From positions 1 to 47,295 of the forward strand of contig NZ_SRXO01000033.1 in assembly GCF_008360935.1 (NCBI RefSeq): a stretch of DNA of 47,295 bases, read 5' to 3'. How positions within the stretch are numbered: the stretch's first letter is position 1; every line of letters begins with the position of its first letter. Under the pieces are notes generated by a model. That model saw only the letters and a list, made by a program, of their open reading frames with translations. It did no database searches and was not told the origin of the DNA. The position numbers were made by a program, and so were the translations under genes. Positions 1 through 6,604 of this stretch are shown here, piece by piece. Source of the stretch: Siccirubricoccus phaeus (GTDB lineage Bacteria > Pseudomonadota > Alphaproteobacteria > Acetobacterales > Acetobacteraceae).

Positions 1-5
1 GCGCC

Positions 6-33
6 GCCGGCCCGGGGCGAGCCCCGGGCCGGC
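6..33. repeat. GC-rich perfect hairpin
   Basis: Twelve-base arms (GCCGGCCCGGGG at 6-17 and its complement at 22-33) enclose a CGAG loop. No T-run follows on either strand, so this is a stable hairpin at the end of whatever lies left of the window rather than a proven terminator. Confidence 0.5.
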
Positions 34-63
34 AGCCCCATCCTAACCATACTCACAAGACAC

Positions 64-81
64 AAGGGCCCTTCGGCCCTT
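64..81. terminator. Possible hairpin terminator
   Basis: AAGGGCC at 64-70 and GGCCCTT at 75-81 form a seven-base stem with a CTTC loop. On the minus strand it is followed by a T-containing stretch (TTGTGTCTTGTG). It could end a transcript coming from either side. The T-run is weak, so this is only a possibility. Confidence 0.35.
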
Positions 82-205
82 TGCGGGTGGGGGTTTGGGG
101 GGGCGGAGCCCCCTCATGCCCTGCCGCTACAGCGGCCGGGTGGCTCCCCGCCATGGCACGGAATATGCTGCGCTTTGCCGTCTTTCGTTGCGGAGCGCAG
201 TCCCG

Positions 206-1522
206 ATGCCCAAACCCTTCCACCTCGGCTGGTTCCTCCAGGGATCCTCCGTCCAGGCCTGGGCGGAACCCTTCACCGGCGCCATCGGCCGGGACTGGAT
301 GGTGCCGGAGCTGTTCTGCGACCTCGCCCGCCACCTGGAACGCGCCTGCTTCGACTACGTCCTCATCGAGGACAGCTCCTATGTGGGCGAAAGCTATGGC
401 GGCTCCCGCGAGATCTACCTGAAGCACGGCCTCGCCGTGCCGCGGCAGGACCCGGCCATCACCGCCACGCTGATGGCCGCGGCGACGAAGCGCATCGGCA
501 TCGTCCCCACCTTCGCCACCTTCACCCACCCGCCCTATCTGCTGGCGCGGATGATCGCCTCGCTCGACCAGATCAGCAGCGGCCGCATCGGCTGGAACAT
601 GGTCACCGGCTCCTCCGACGTCGCCGCCCGGAATTACGGCCTGCCCCAGCTCCCGGACCATGATGTCCGCTACGACATGGCCGATGAGTACATGCAGGCG
701 GTGAACGGCCTCTGGGATAGCTGGGAGCCGGGCGCCATCATCGCCGATGAGGAATCGGGCGTGCTGGTGGACCACACCAAGGTCCATGCGGTGGATTTCG
801 AGGGCAAGTGGTACCGCACCCATGGCCCGCTCAACAGCGGTCCCTGCCCGCAGGGCCGCCCGGTCATCGCCCAGGCCGGCGGCAGCCCGCGCGGCAGGCA
901 ATTCGCCGCGGCCAATGCCGATACCATCGTCGCCAGCATCAAGGGCACGGCGGCGATGAAGGCCTATCGCGACGATGTCCGCGCCCGCGCCGCCGCCGCC
1001 GGCCGCAACCCGGACCATGTGAAGCTGCTGTTCCTGGTCAACCCCATCATCGCCGGCAGCCGGGCGGAGGCGGAGGCGAAGAAGCAGGCCCGCATCGCCC
1101 GCGCCGAGGCGCAGGTGCCGCAGCTCCTCGCCTTCTTCGGCAAGATCACCAATATCGACTTCGCGCAGTACGATTTGGACGCGCCGGTCGATACGCTCGA
1201 CCTGCGCACCAACGGCCATCAGCAGAGCCTGGATGATTTCAAGCGCGTCGCCGGCAAGAAGAGCCTGCGCGAGGCGATGCTGAGCTATCGCGGCACCTCC
1301 GGCTCGGTGGAGCTGATGGGCACGCCGGACGATGTGGCGGCACAGATGGCGGAGGCGATGGAGGAGGTGGGCGGCGACGGCTTCCTCTTCTCCATGGGCG
1401 ATGTCAGCCGCCGCACCATCGCCGAGGTGGCGGACGGGCTGGTGCCGGCCCTGCAGTGCCGCGGCCTGACGCGCCGGGCCTATACCTATGAGCAGTTCCG
1501 GGACAATCTCAGGGAGTTTTGA
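206..1522 (+). CDS. LLM-class flavin-dependent monooxygenase (NtaA/SnaA/DszA-like)
   Basis: A 438-residue protein of the bacterial luciferase-like, FMNH2-dependent monooxygenase group related to nitrilotriacetate and dibenzothiophene-sulfone monooxygenases. It would oxidise an organic substrate with O2 and reduced flavin supplied by a separate reductase in the cytoplasm. The N-terminus reads MPKPFHLGWFLQGSS. Family-typical stretches follow: LIEDSSYVGE, THPPYLLARM, the SSGRIGWNMVTGS segment near residue 130, and RPVIAQAGGSPRG in the middle. Length is normal for the family. The frame is open upstream to 95, but ATG 206 is preferred because residues before it do not resemble the family and GGAG lies about ten bases upstream. 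The two following genes are a hydroxyacid dehydrogenase and an MhpD-type hydratase, which suggests a small catabolic cluster. The substrate cannot be read from the sequence. Confidence 0.85.
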   Translation: MPKPFHLGWFLQGSSVQAWAEPFTGAIGRDWMVPELFCDLARHLERACFDYVLIEDSSYVGESYGGSREIYLKHGLAVPRQDPAITATLMAAATKRIGIVPTFATFTHPPYLLARMIASLDQISSGRIGWNMVTGSSDVAARNYGLPQLPDHDVRYDMADEYMQAVNGLWDSWEPGAIIADEESGVLVDHTKVHAVDFEGKWYRTHGPLNSGPCPQGRPVIAQAGGSPRGRQFAAANADTIVASIKGTAAMKAYRDDVRARAAAAGRNPDHVKLLFLVNPIIAGSRAEAEAKKQARIARAEAQVPQLLAFFGKITNIDFAQYDLDAPVDTLDLRTNGHQQSLDDFKRVAGKKSLREAMLSYRGTSGSVELMGTPDDVAAQMAEAMEEVGGDGFLFSMGDVSRRTIAEVADGLVPALQCRGLTRRAYTYEQFRDNLREF

Positions 1523-1590
1523 ATCTCCCCACGACGTTGCTGCGCAACGCCGCGGGGGCCCCGGTTCGCCCACGCCGGCCCCTCGCACGG

Positions 1591-1615
1591 CCTGCCGAGG
1601 CAAAGCCTCGGCAGG
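1591..1615. repeat. Perfect intergenic hairpin
   Basis: CCTGCCGAGGC at 1591-1601 and its exact complement at 1605-1615 enclose an AAA loop. It lies between the monooxygenase and dehydrogenase genes. No T-tract follows, so it may act as a transcript-stabilising or REP-like hairpin rather than a terminator. Confidence 0.55.
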
Positions 1616-1683
1616 ACAACGGGCGGTCCGGTTTCACCGTTGCAGCCCTGCCCCCAAGGCAAGCGAGGGAGGGCCAGGAGGAA

Positions 1684-2661
1684 ATGATGGCCCAGCCCCG
1701 CATCCTGATGATGGAATCCCCCCTGAGCGCGGCCGATCTCGCCCGCTCCATGCTGCCCGCGGGGTTCGAGCTGGTGATCGCCCCCTTCGGCAGCCCGGAA
1801 TTCCAGGCGGCGCTGCCGGGGGCGGATTTCCTGGTGGGCTTCGGCAACAAGGCCGCCAACGGCGCCTTCTACGCCCAGGCGCCGAAGCTGAAGCTCTACC
1901 AGCTCCTCTCCGCCGGCTATGACACGGTGGATATCGAAGCCGCCCGCGCGGCGAAGATCCCCGTCTGCAACAATGGCGGCGCCAACAGCACGGCCGTCGC
2001 GGAACACGCCTTGCTGCTGATGCTCGCCACCTGCCGCCGCCTGGTCTGGCAGCATGAGAACGTCGCCGCCGGCCGCTGGCGCGGCAACGACCCCAGCCAG
2101 GTGAAGCTCTACGAGCTGCGGGACAAGGTGCTCGGCATCGTCGGGCTCGGGGCCATCGGCAAGAAGGTGGCGCGGCTGGCCAATGCCTTCGGCATGACGG
2201 TGCACTACTACGACATCAAGCGCGTCTCGGAGGCGGAGGAGGATGCGCTCTCCGTCCGCTTCAAGCTGCTGAACGAGATCCTGCGCAACGCCGACATCGT
2301 CTCCCTGCACGTCCCGCTGACGCCGGCCAGCAAGCACATGATCGGCGCCGCCGAGCTGAAGCTGATGAAGCCGACCGCCTACATCATCAACACCTGCCGC
2401 GGCCCGGTGATCGACGAGGTGGCGCTGACCGAGGCGCTGGCGGAGGGGAAGATCGCCGGCGCCGGCCTCGATGTCTTCGACCAGGAGCCGCCGCAGGCGG
2501 ACAACCCGCTCTTCCGCCTGCCGAACGTGATCCTGACGCCGCATTTCGCCGGCCCCACCTGGGACAACCAGCAGGCCCGCTTCCGCAACGCCTTCGACAA
2601 TTGCCAGCGCGTGGCGCGCGGCGAAGCGCCCCTCTGGGTGATCCCGGAGCTGCAGGGGTGA
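1684..2661 (+). CDS. D-isomer-specific 2-hydroxyacid dehydrogenase
   Basis: A 325-residue NAD(P)-dependent enzyme that interconverts a 2-oxoacid and a D-2-hydroxyacid. The Rossmann dinucleotide-binding loop GLGAIG lies near residue 154. The catalytic triad of the family is visible as Arg239 (NTCRGP), Glu268 (FDQEPP) and His287 (TPHFAG). The substrate-binding lid is split around the Rossmann domain as usual. The start at 1684 (ATGATG) is chosen because AGGAGG lies just upstream. A longer TTG-initiated frame from 1519 would overlap the preceding stop and adds low-complexity residues unlike the family. Length is typical. It is probably a glyoxylate/hydroxypyruvate- or phosphoglycerate-dehydrogenase-like enzyme of a catabolic cluster; exact substrate unknown. 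Confidence 0.88.
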   Translation: MMAQPRILMMESPLSAADLARSMLPAGFELVIAPFGSPEFQAALPGADFLVGFGNKAANGAFYAQAPKLKLYQLLSAGYDTVDIEAARAAKIPVCNNGGANSTAVAEHALLLMLATCRRLVWQHENVAAGRWRGNDPSQVKLYELRDKVLGIVGLGAIGKKVARLANAFGMTVHYYDIKRVSEAEEDALSVRFKLLNEILRNADIVSLHVPLTPASKHMIGAAELKLMKPTAYIINTCRGPVIDEVALTEALAEGKIAGAGLDVFDQEPPQADNPLFRLPNVILTPHFAGPTWDNQQARFRNAFDNCQRVARGEAPLWVIPELQG

Positions 2662-2781
2662 GTCGGCGGCACCGGGCCGAGACGGCACCGGGGCAAGCGA
2701 GGCCGGGTCCGGTCGGCACGGTGCCCGCGGCCGGCACTGGCCGCCGGCGGGTGAGCCAGGGTGGCGATCCTCGCTGCCGGC

Positions 2782-2818
2782 GCCCCTGCCGATGCCGGGC
2801 GGCGCGGCCGGCAGGGGC
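2782..2818. repeat. Inverted repeat in the 2662-2944 intergenic gap
   Basis: GCCCCTGCC (2782-2790) and GGCAGGGGC (2810-2818) form a nine-base stem around a 19-base loop. The gap otherwise holds only the short signal-peptide-like frame at 2823-2948. Confidence 0.4.
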
Positions 2819-2822
2819 CGCG

Positions 2823-2948
2823 ATGCGGCTGACGGGCATCGCCGCCCGGATGGGCGCCGCGAAGGCATGCGCCCCGCTTTCCGGCGCTGCCGTGGCGGGG
2901 ATGGCCCTGGCCCTCGCCGGCCCGGGCCAGTCGGCGGAGGCACGATGA
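2823..2948 (+). pseudogene. Orphan signal-peptide-like ORF
   Basis: A 41-codon frame from ATG 2823 encodes two basic residues near the start, a hydrophobic stretch (GAAVAGMALALAGPG) and SAEA, which resembles a Sec signal-peptide cleavage site. It stops almost at once, with its TGA overlapping the ATG of the hydratase gene. It looks like the leader of a secreted protein, for example a solute-binding protein, whose mature part is lost. In a 70% GC region such a frame can also occur by chance, so this is a weak call. Confidence 0.22.
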
Positions 2949-3733
2949 TGACCCCGGAACACATGCGGGAATTGGCGGAACGCCTGGCCACGGCGCGGCG
3001 CGAGGGGCGGCAGCTCGCCGCCCTGCCGCCGGCGCTGCTGCCGGCGAATGCGGCGGAAGGCTACGCGGTGAACCAGCGCGTGGCGGCCTGCCTGGGCTGG
3101 GAACCGCTGGGCTGGAAGATCGCCGCCACCACCCCGGCGATGCAGGCCCGCCTGCGCACCGATCAGCCGATCTATGGCCGGACCTATCGCCGCTTCGCCC
3201 TGCCCTCCCTGGCGGTGCTGGCGCATGCGGCGCTGCTGGACCCGCTGGTGGAATGCGAGTTCTTCGTCACCCTCGGCGCCGACCTGCCGCCGCGCGCCGC
3301 GCCCTGGACCATGGCGGAGATCCTGCCGGCGGTGGCCCGGGTCGAGGCCGGGATCGAGGTAGCGGAATGCCGCTTCCCCATGGCCGCGCTGCCGCCCGTG
3401 CCGGCGATCCTCGCGGATGGCAGCGCCTCCGGCCACTATGTCTTCGGTGGGGAGATTGCGGCCTGGCGCGACGGGCTGGCGGCGATGGAGGTGGTGCTGG
3501 AAGTGGACGGCGCCGCGCGCCGCCGAGGCAGCGGCGCCGAGGTGATGGGCGACCCGCTGGCGCCGCTGCTCTGGCTGGCGGAGGAGCGGCGCCGCTGGGG
3601 CGATGGCTTGCGCGCCGGCGAGGTGGTCAGCACCGGCACCGCCACCGGCATGTTCCCGGTGCGGGCGGGCCAGGAGGTGCGGGCGGTGTTCGGCGAGGTG
3701 GCGGAGGTACGGATCAGCTTCGCCGCCGCATGA
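2945..3733 (+). CDS. 2-oxopent-4-enoate hydratase/decarboxylase family protein (MhpD-like)
   Basis: A 262-residue protein of the fumarylacetoacetate-hydrolase-fold hydratase/decarboxylase family, which acts on 2-hydroxy-2,4-dienoates in meta-cleavage and related catabolic pathways. Family features are the N-terminal alpha-helical part with AYAVNQRVA-like and LGWKIAATTP segments, a probable metal-binding region in PLVECEFFVTL (residues about 100-110), and the C-terminal GEVVSTGTATGMFPV segment. The ATG at 2945 (or the adjacent ATG at 2948) has CGGAGG just upstream. The frame is open further upstream without family similarity. It follows an oxygenase and a hydroxyacid dehydrogenase on the same strand and is the last clear chromosomal gene before the integrated element. 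Substrate not determined. Confidence 0.82.
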   Translation: MMTPEHMRELAERLATARREGRQLAALPPALLPANAAEGYAVNQRVAACLGWEPLGWKIAATTPAMQARLRTDQPIYGRTYRRFALPSLAVLAHAALLDPLVECEFFVTLGADLPPRAAPWTMAEILPAVARVEAGIEVAECRFPMAALPPVPAILADGSASGHYVFGGEIAAWRDGLAAMEVVLEVDGAARRRGSGAEVMGDPLAPLLWLAEERRRWGDGLRAGEVVSTGTATGMFPVRAGQEVRAVFGEVAEVRISFAAA

Positions 3734-4032
3734 GCGCCGGCACCCTCGCCGGCATAGCGGCCCGGCGGCGGGGACGCGCGCAGGTCGATCGCCTGGCGGC
3801 AGGCGATGCACTTCATCATGGGGCTGGGGCTTCCTCCGACGAGAAGGACCGGCCCGGGCCTTCCAGAGATGAATTTCCGCCCCCGCAACTCAAGCTGCGC
3901 GGCCGGAGCCAGGTTGGGAGGAAGCATAGCAGCGCAACGGGCGTGGGCGGCGGCGCAAAGAGAATGGTGCGGTTGAGCGGAGCGAAATCGCGCCAGCGCG
4001 ATGGGTTGGCGGGCGGCATCGCGCAAAAGAAA
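3734..4032. other. Chromosome/element left junction region without a clear gene
   Basis: About 300 bases between the hydratase stop and the second attachment-core copy. On the minus strand a frame reads MKCIACRQAIDL near 3822 and runs on into the antisense of the hydratase gene. It could be the start of a broken zinc-ribbon protein but cannot be supported as a gene. The right part contains a first copy of the putative attachment core at 3964-3970. Confidence 0.4.
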
Positions 4033-4041
4033 ATGGTGCGC
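3953..4041 (+). repeat. attL: Candidate left attachment site (two core copies)
   Basis: ATGGTGC occurs at 3964-3970 and 4033-4039, each preceded by an A-rich stretch (GCGCAAAGAGA and GCGCAAAAGAAA). The same core with a similar A-rich upstream (GGAAAATAAG) lies at 15744-15750 at the 3' end of tRNA-Phe. The 19-base segments at 4023-4041 and 15734-15752 agree at 15 positions. The inner copy is flanked by a GCGCA...TGCGC dyad. Two left copies may mean tandem integration with later loss, or a duplicated half-site. Which copy is the true junction is not decided by the sequence alone. Confidence 0.5.
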
Positions 4042-4143
4042 CTTTCCGGTGAGGAGGCGAACCTTGTCTTTGCGGAACTGGCCGAATGGGAGCAGGTGCT
4101 CCGGGATACGTCGCTAGGCCAGCCGCATCCGCCCTCGCTGTGA
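4033..4143 (+). pseudogene. Detached C-terminal tail of the serine recombinase (proposed)
   Basis: A short open frame beginning at the attachment core reads MVRLSGEEANLVFAEL... and stops at 4143, thirteen bases before the mobC start. The recombinase at 14235-15809 enters the same core in the same frame (ENK-MV). In the excised circle the recombinase would therefore continue into this tail, giving about 539 residues. The frame also continues upstream without a stop to the outer core copy at 3964, which likewise encodes MVRLSG. In the integrated state it has no obvious ribosome-binding site of its own. It could instead be a small independent protein of 36 or 59 residues. Confidence 0.45.
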
Positions 4144-4155
4144 CGGGGGTGTTCC

Positions 4156-4584
4156 GTGTCCCTGCAATCCCCCTTTCACGCCGCCGCAAGCGGCGAGGCC
4201 CTTCCTATTTCCAAGCGCCGCCCCGCGCCGTTCAGCCTGCGGCTGTCGGAGGCCGAGCGCGCCCGGCTGGCGGATGAGGCCCGGGGCGCGCCGCTCGGGG
4301 CGTATATCAAGGCGAAGCTGCTGGGCGGGGCTGTGCCGGTGCGGATGCGCCGGACGGGCCTGGCGGTGGAAGACCGGCAATCGCTGGCGAAGGCGCTGGC
4401 TCTGCTGGGGGCGTCGCGCTTGGCGAGCAATCTGAACCAGTTGGCGCATCTCGCCCATGTCGGGGCGCTGCCCGTCACGCCGGAGACGGAAGGCGAGTTG
4501 CGCGAAGGCGTCGGGCATGTCCGGGCTATCCGCCGTCTGTTGCTGGCCGCGCTGGGGCTGAAGCCCGAAGGCGGTCCCGCATGA
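4156..4584 (+). CDS. mobC: MobC-like relaxosome accessory protein
   Basis: A 142-residue basic protein read as a plasmid mobilization accessory protein that would help the relaxase bind the transfer origin. After a short leader (ISKRRPAPFSLRLSEAE) comes a ribbon-helix-helix-like segment, FSLRLSEAERARLADEA, then the MobC-typical LASNLNQLAHLAHVGALP segment near residue 95. The start is GTG 4156; the last four bases overlap the start of the relaxase gene (ATGA), which means tight coupling. It is the first gene of the mobilization operon. In the integrated element there is no evident promoter directly upstream, while in the excised circle it would follow the recombinase. Confidence 0.75.
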   Translation: MSLQSPFHAAASGEALPISKRRPAPFSLRLSEAERARLADEARGAPLGAYIKAKLLGGAVPVRMRRTGLAVEDRQSLAKALALLGASRLASNLNQLAHLAHVGALPVTPETEGELREGVGHVRAIRRLLLAALGLKPEGGPA

Positions 4585-5855
4585 TCCTCAAAGGCTCGCA
4601 GCGCCGCGGCGGCGCGAACCTGGCCGTGCATCTGATGCGCACCGACGAGAACGAGCATGTCCGCGTGCATGAGCTGCGCGGCTTCGTCGCCGAGGACTTG
4701 CGCGGGGCGTTCAAGGAGGCCGAGGCGGTCAGCCGGGGCACGAAGTGCCGCCAGTATCTATTCTCCCTGTCGCTGAGCCCGCCGGAAGCGGCGCGGGTGT
4801 CGGTCGCGGATTTCGCAGCCGCGATTGACCGCATCGAGGACCGGCTCGGCCTGCAAGGCCAGCCGAGGGCCATCGTCTTCCATGAAAAGGAAGGCCGCCG
4901 CCATGCGCATTGCGTGTGGTCGCGGATCGATGCGGCCAGCATGACGGCGCGCCCGCTCTCCTTCTTCAAGAACCGGCTGATGGAAGTTTCCCGGGACCTC
5001 TATCTCGATCACGGTTGGCAGTTGCCAGGCGGGATCGCAATCAAGGGCGACCGGAACCCGACCAACTTCACCTTGGCCGAATGGCAGCAGGCCAAGCGCC
5101 AGGGCATGGACCCGCGCTGGACCAAGGAGGCGGTGCAAGCCTGCTGGGCGCAGTCCGACAACGCCCGCGCCTTCGCGCGCAGCCTGGAGGCACGCGGGTT
5201 CTTCCTGGCAAAGGGCGACAAGCGCGGCTTCGTGGTGCTGGACTACCTTGGCGAGGTTCATTCGCTGCCGCGCGTCCTAGGTCTCAAAACGAAGGAGGTT
5301 CGCGCCCGCCTCGGCGATGGCGCGGGCCTGAAATCCGTCGAGGAGACGAAGGCGGAGATCGGGGCGCGCATGCGCCCCGCGATCCGCCGCCATATCGAGG
5401 AAAGCCGCGAGCGCTTCGCCAGGCGCTCGGCGACGCTGGGCGCGGTGAAGGAAGAGATGACGCGCGCCCACCGCAAGGCGCGGGTCGATCTGGACGCGCG
5501 GCTGGAGGCCGAGTGGCTGGCTGGCGCGCGGGAACGTGCCGCCCGGCTGCCCAAGGGGCTGGCGGGCCTGTGGCACCGCATTACCGGCAAGTACCGCGAG
5601 ATGAAGGCGCAGGCCGAGCGCGAGGCGGTGGAACTGCGCTGGCAGCAGGATGAGGCCCGGCAACGGCTGATCGACCGGCAGCGCGCGGACCGCGCGGGCA
5701 TTCAGGCCGAGTTCAAGGAGCTTCGCAAGGACCAGGCCGACCGGCTGCGCGATCTGCGCGCCGATGTGGGCCGATTCCTCAAGTTCTCGCGCGGGCACGG
5801 CGCCGAGGTCTCTGCGCAGCGCGGCGTCGAAAGCGGCCTCGGGCTGCAACGGTGA
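4581..5855 (+). CDS. mobA: Relaxase/mobilization nuclease (MobA/VirD2-like)
   Basis: A 424-residue predicted relaxase that would nick the element's transfer origin and lead the strand during conjugative mobilization. The metal-binding histidine motif is clear: His101 and then RRHAHCVW with His108 and His110. The N-terminal domain (about 1-260) is followed by a long charged helical region, probably coiled coil (about 265-400), rich in Arg, Glu and Ala. Oddly there is no tyrosine in the first 58 residues, where the nucleophile of classical relaxases usually lies; Tyr59 in KCRQYLF is the first. It overlaps mobC by four bases and is followed by two small genes and a coupling-protein-like ATPase, a typical mobilizable-element order. 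Confidence 0.82.
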   Translation: MILKGSQRRGGANLAVHLMRTDENEHVRVHELRGFVAEDLRGAFKEAEAVSRGTKCRQYLFSLSLSPPEAARVSVADFAAAIDRIEDRLGLQGQPRAIVFHEKEGRRHAHCVWSRIDAASMTARPLSFFKNRLMEVSRDLYLDHGWQLPGGIAIKGDRNPTNFTLAEWQQAKRQGMDPRWTKEAVQACWAQSDNARAFARSLEARGFFLAKGDKRGFVVLDYLGEVHSLPRVLGLKTKEVRARLGDGAGLKSVEETKAEIGARMRPAIRRHIEESRERFARRSATLGAVKEEMTRAHRKARVDLDARLEAEWLAGARERAARLPKGLAGLWHRITGKYREMKAQAEREAVELRWQQDEARQRLIDRQRADRAGIQAEFKELRKDQADRLRDLRADVGRFLKFSRGHGAEVSAQRGVESGLGLQR

Positions 5856-5879
5856 TCTTCAACCAAGGAGGCAAGTAAG

Positions 5880-6377
5880 ATGTCTTCGAGGAATGACGGG
5901 ACGAGCGAAGCCGCGATGGGGTTCGCGCTCTTGGCGGCTTTCGCCTTCTTTTTCTTCATGCTGATCTTCGCTCTGGCGACCTTCGCCGCCTTTGTCTTCA
6001 CCTGCCTGGCGCTCTTGGCATGGAATGAGCCGCTGAAGCTGGGCAAGGAAACGCTCCAGCCCGATGAGGCGCGGCGGTTTGTCTATGGCGGCCTCGGCGG
6101 CGCGGTGGCGCTGCCGTTCTTCGTCCTGTTCTGCATCCTCCTGTTCGGCGTGCCGATCCGGGAGGATGCCTGGGTCTATATCGTCATTGCCGGGTACGAT
6201 CTGGGATCGATCGGCCTCGCCATGATCGAAGCGGCGGAGGCCGAGGAGGCGAAGAAGGCGGCGCTTTTGAATCCGCCGCCTCCGCCAGCCCCGCCCGCGC
6301 CGGAGCCGAAGCCCGCGCGCCGAACGCAGAATCCATTCGAATATGCCGACTGGGACGACGAGGACGCGAGGCAATAG
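5880..6377 (+). CDS. Small membrane protein of the mobilization operon
   Basis: A 165-residue protein with three or four hydrophobic segments (about residues 13-47, 70-91 and 98-116) and a soluble C-terminal tail with a proline stretch ([15 protein letters not shown]). An AAGGAGG ribosome-binding site lies eight bases before ATG 5880. It sits between the relaxase and the coupling-like ATPase. Because that ATPase has no N-terminal membrane anchor, this protein may be its separate membrane partner; this is inference from gene order. No recognised domain. Confidence 0.7.
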   Translation: MSSRNDGTSEAAMGFALLAAFAFFFFMLIFALATFAAFVFTCLALLAWNEPLKLGKETLQPDEARRFVYGGLGGAVALPFFVLFCILLFGVPIREDAWVYIVIAGYDLGSIGLAMIEAAEAEEAKKAALLNPPPPPAPPAPEPKPARRTQNPFEYADWDDEDARQ

Positions 6378-6379
6378 CG

Positions 6380-6604
6380 ATGCGCCGCCTGATGGAGTTC
6401 TACCAATTCTTCTGGATGTTCGAATCCCACGCGCAGCAGCGCCTCGCCTGGGAAGATGCGGCGCAGGCCCGCATTGCCCGGGCACGGGCCGAGGCGCAGG
6501 CGGCGGCGCAGCTCCGGGCGATGCTCACGGCCAATCCGTCCGGGGCGCTGGGCCATGGCCGCCTGAACGACCGCGCCGCGCTGGAGCGCTCGGGGCTGCT
6601 ATGA
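6380..6604 (+). CDS. Short hypothetical protein before the coupling ATPase
   Basis: A 74-residue protein starting three bases after the previous stop and overlapping the next gene by four bases (ATGA), so it is translationally coupled on both sides. The N-terminus is aromatic (MEFYQFFWMFESHAQQRLAW) and the middle is an Ala/Arg-rich amphipathic helix. No known domain is recognised. Its fixed place between membrane protein and ATPase suggests a structural or linking role in DNA transfer. Confidence 0.6.
   Translation: MRRLMEFYQFFWMFESHAQQRLAWEDAAQARIARARAEAQAAAQLRAMLTANPSGALGHGRLNDRAALERSGLL

Noticed and set aside
53-1603. Long minus-strand open frame opposite the monooxygenase
   Set aside because: Antisense of a clear gene; at about 70% GC long antisense frames are common and the product is low-complexity Arg/Ala/Gly/Leu sequence.
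3436-4026. Minus-strand frame containing MKCIACRQ near 3822
   Set aside because: Mostly antisense of the hydratase gene; the short Cys segment alone cannot support a zinc protein.
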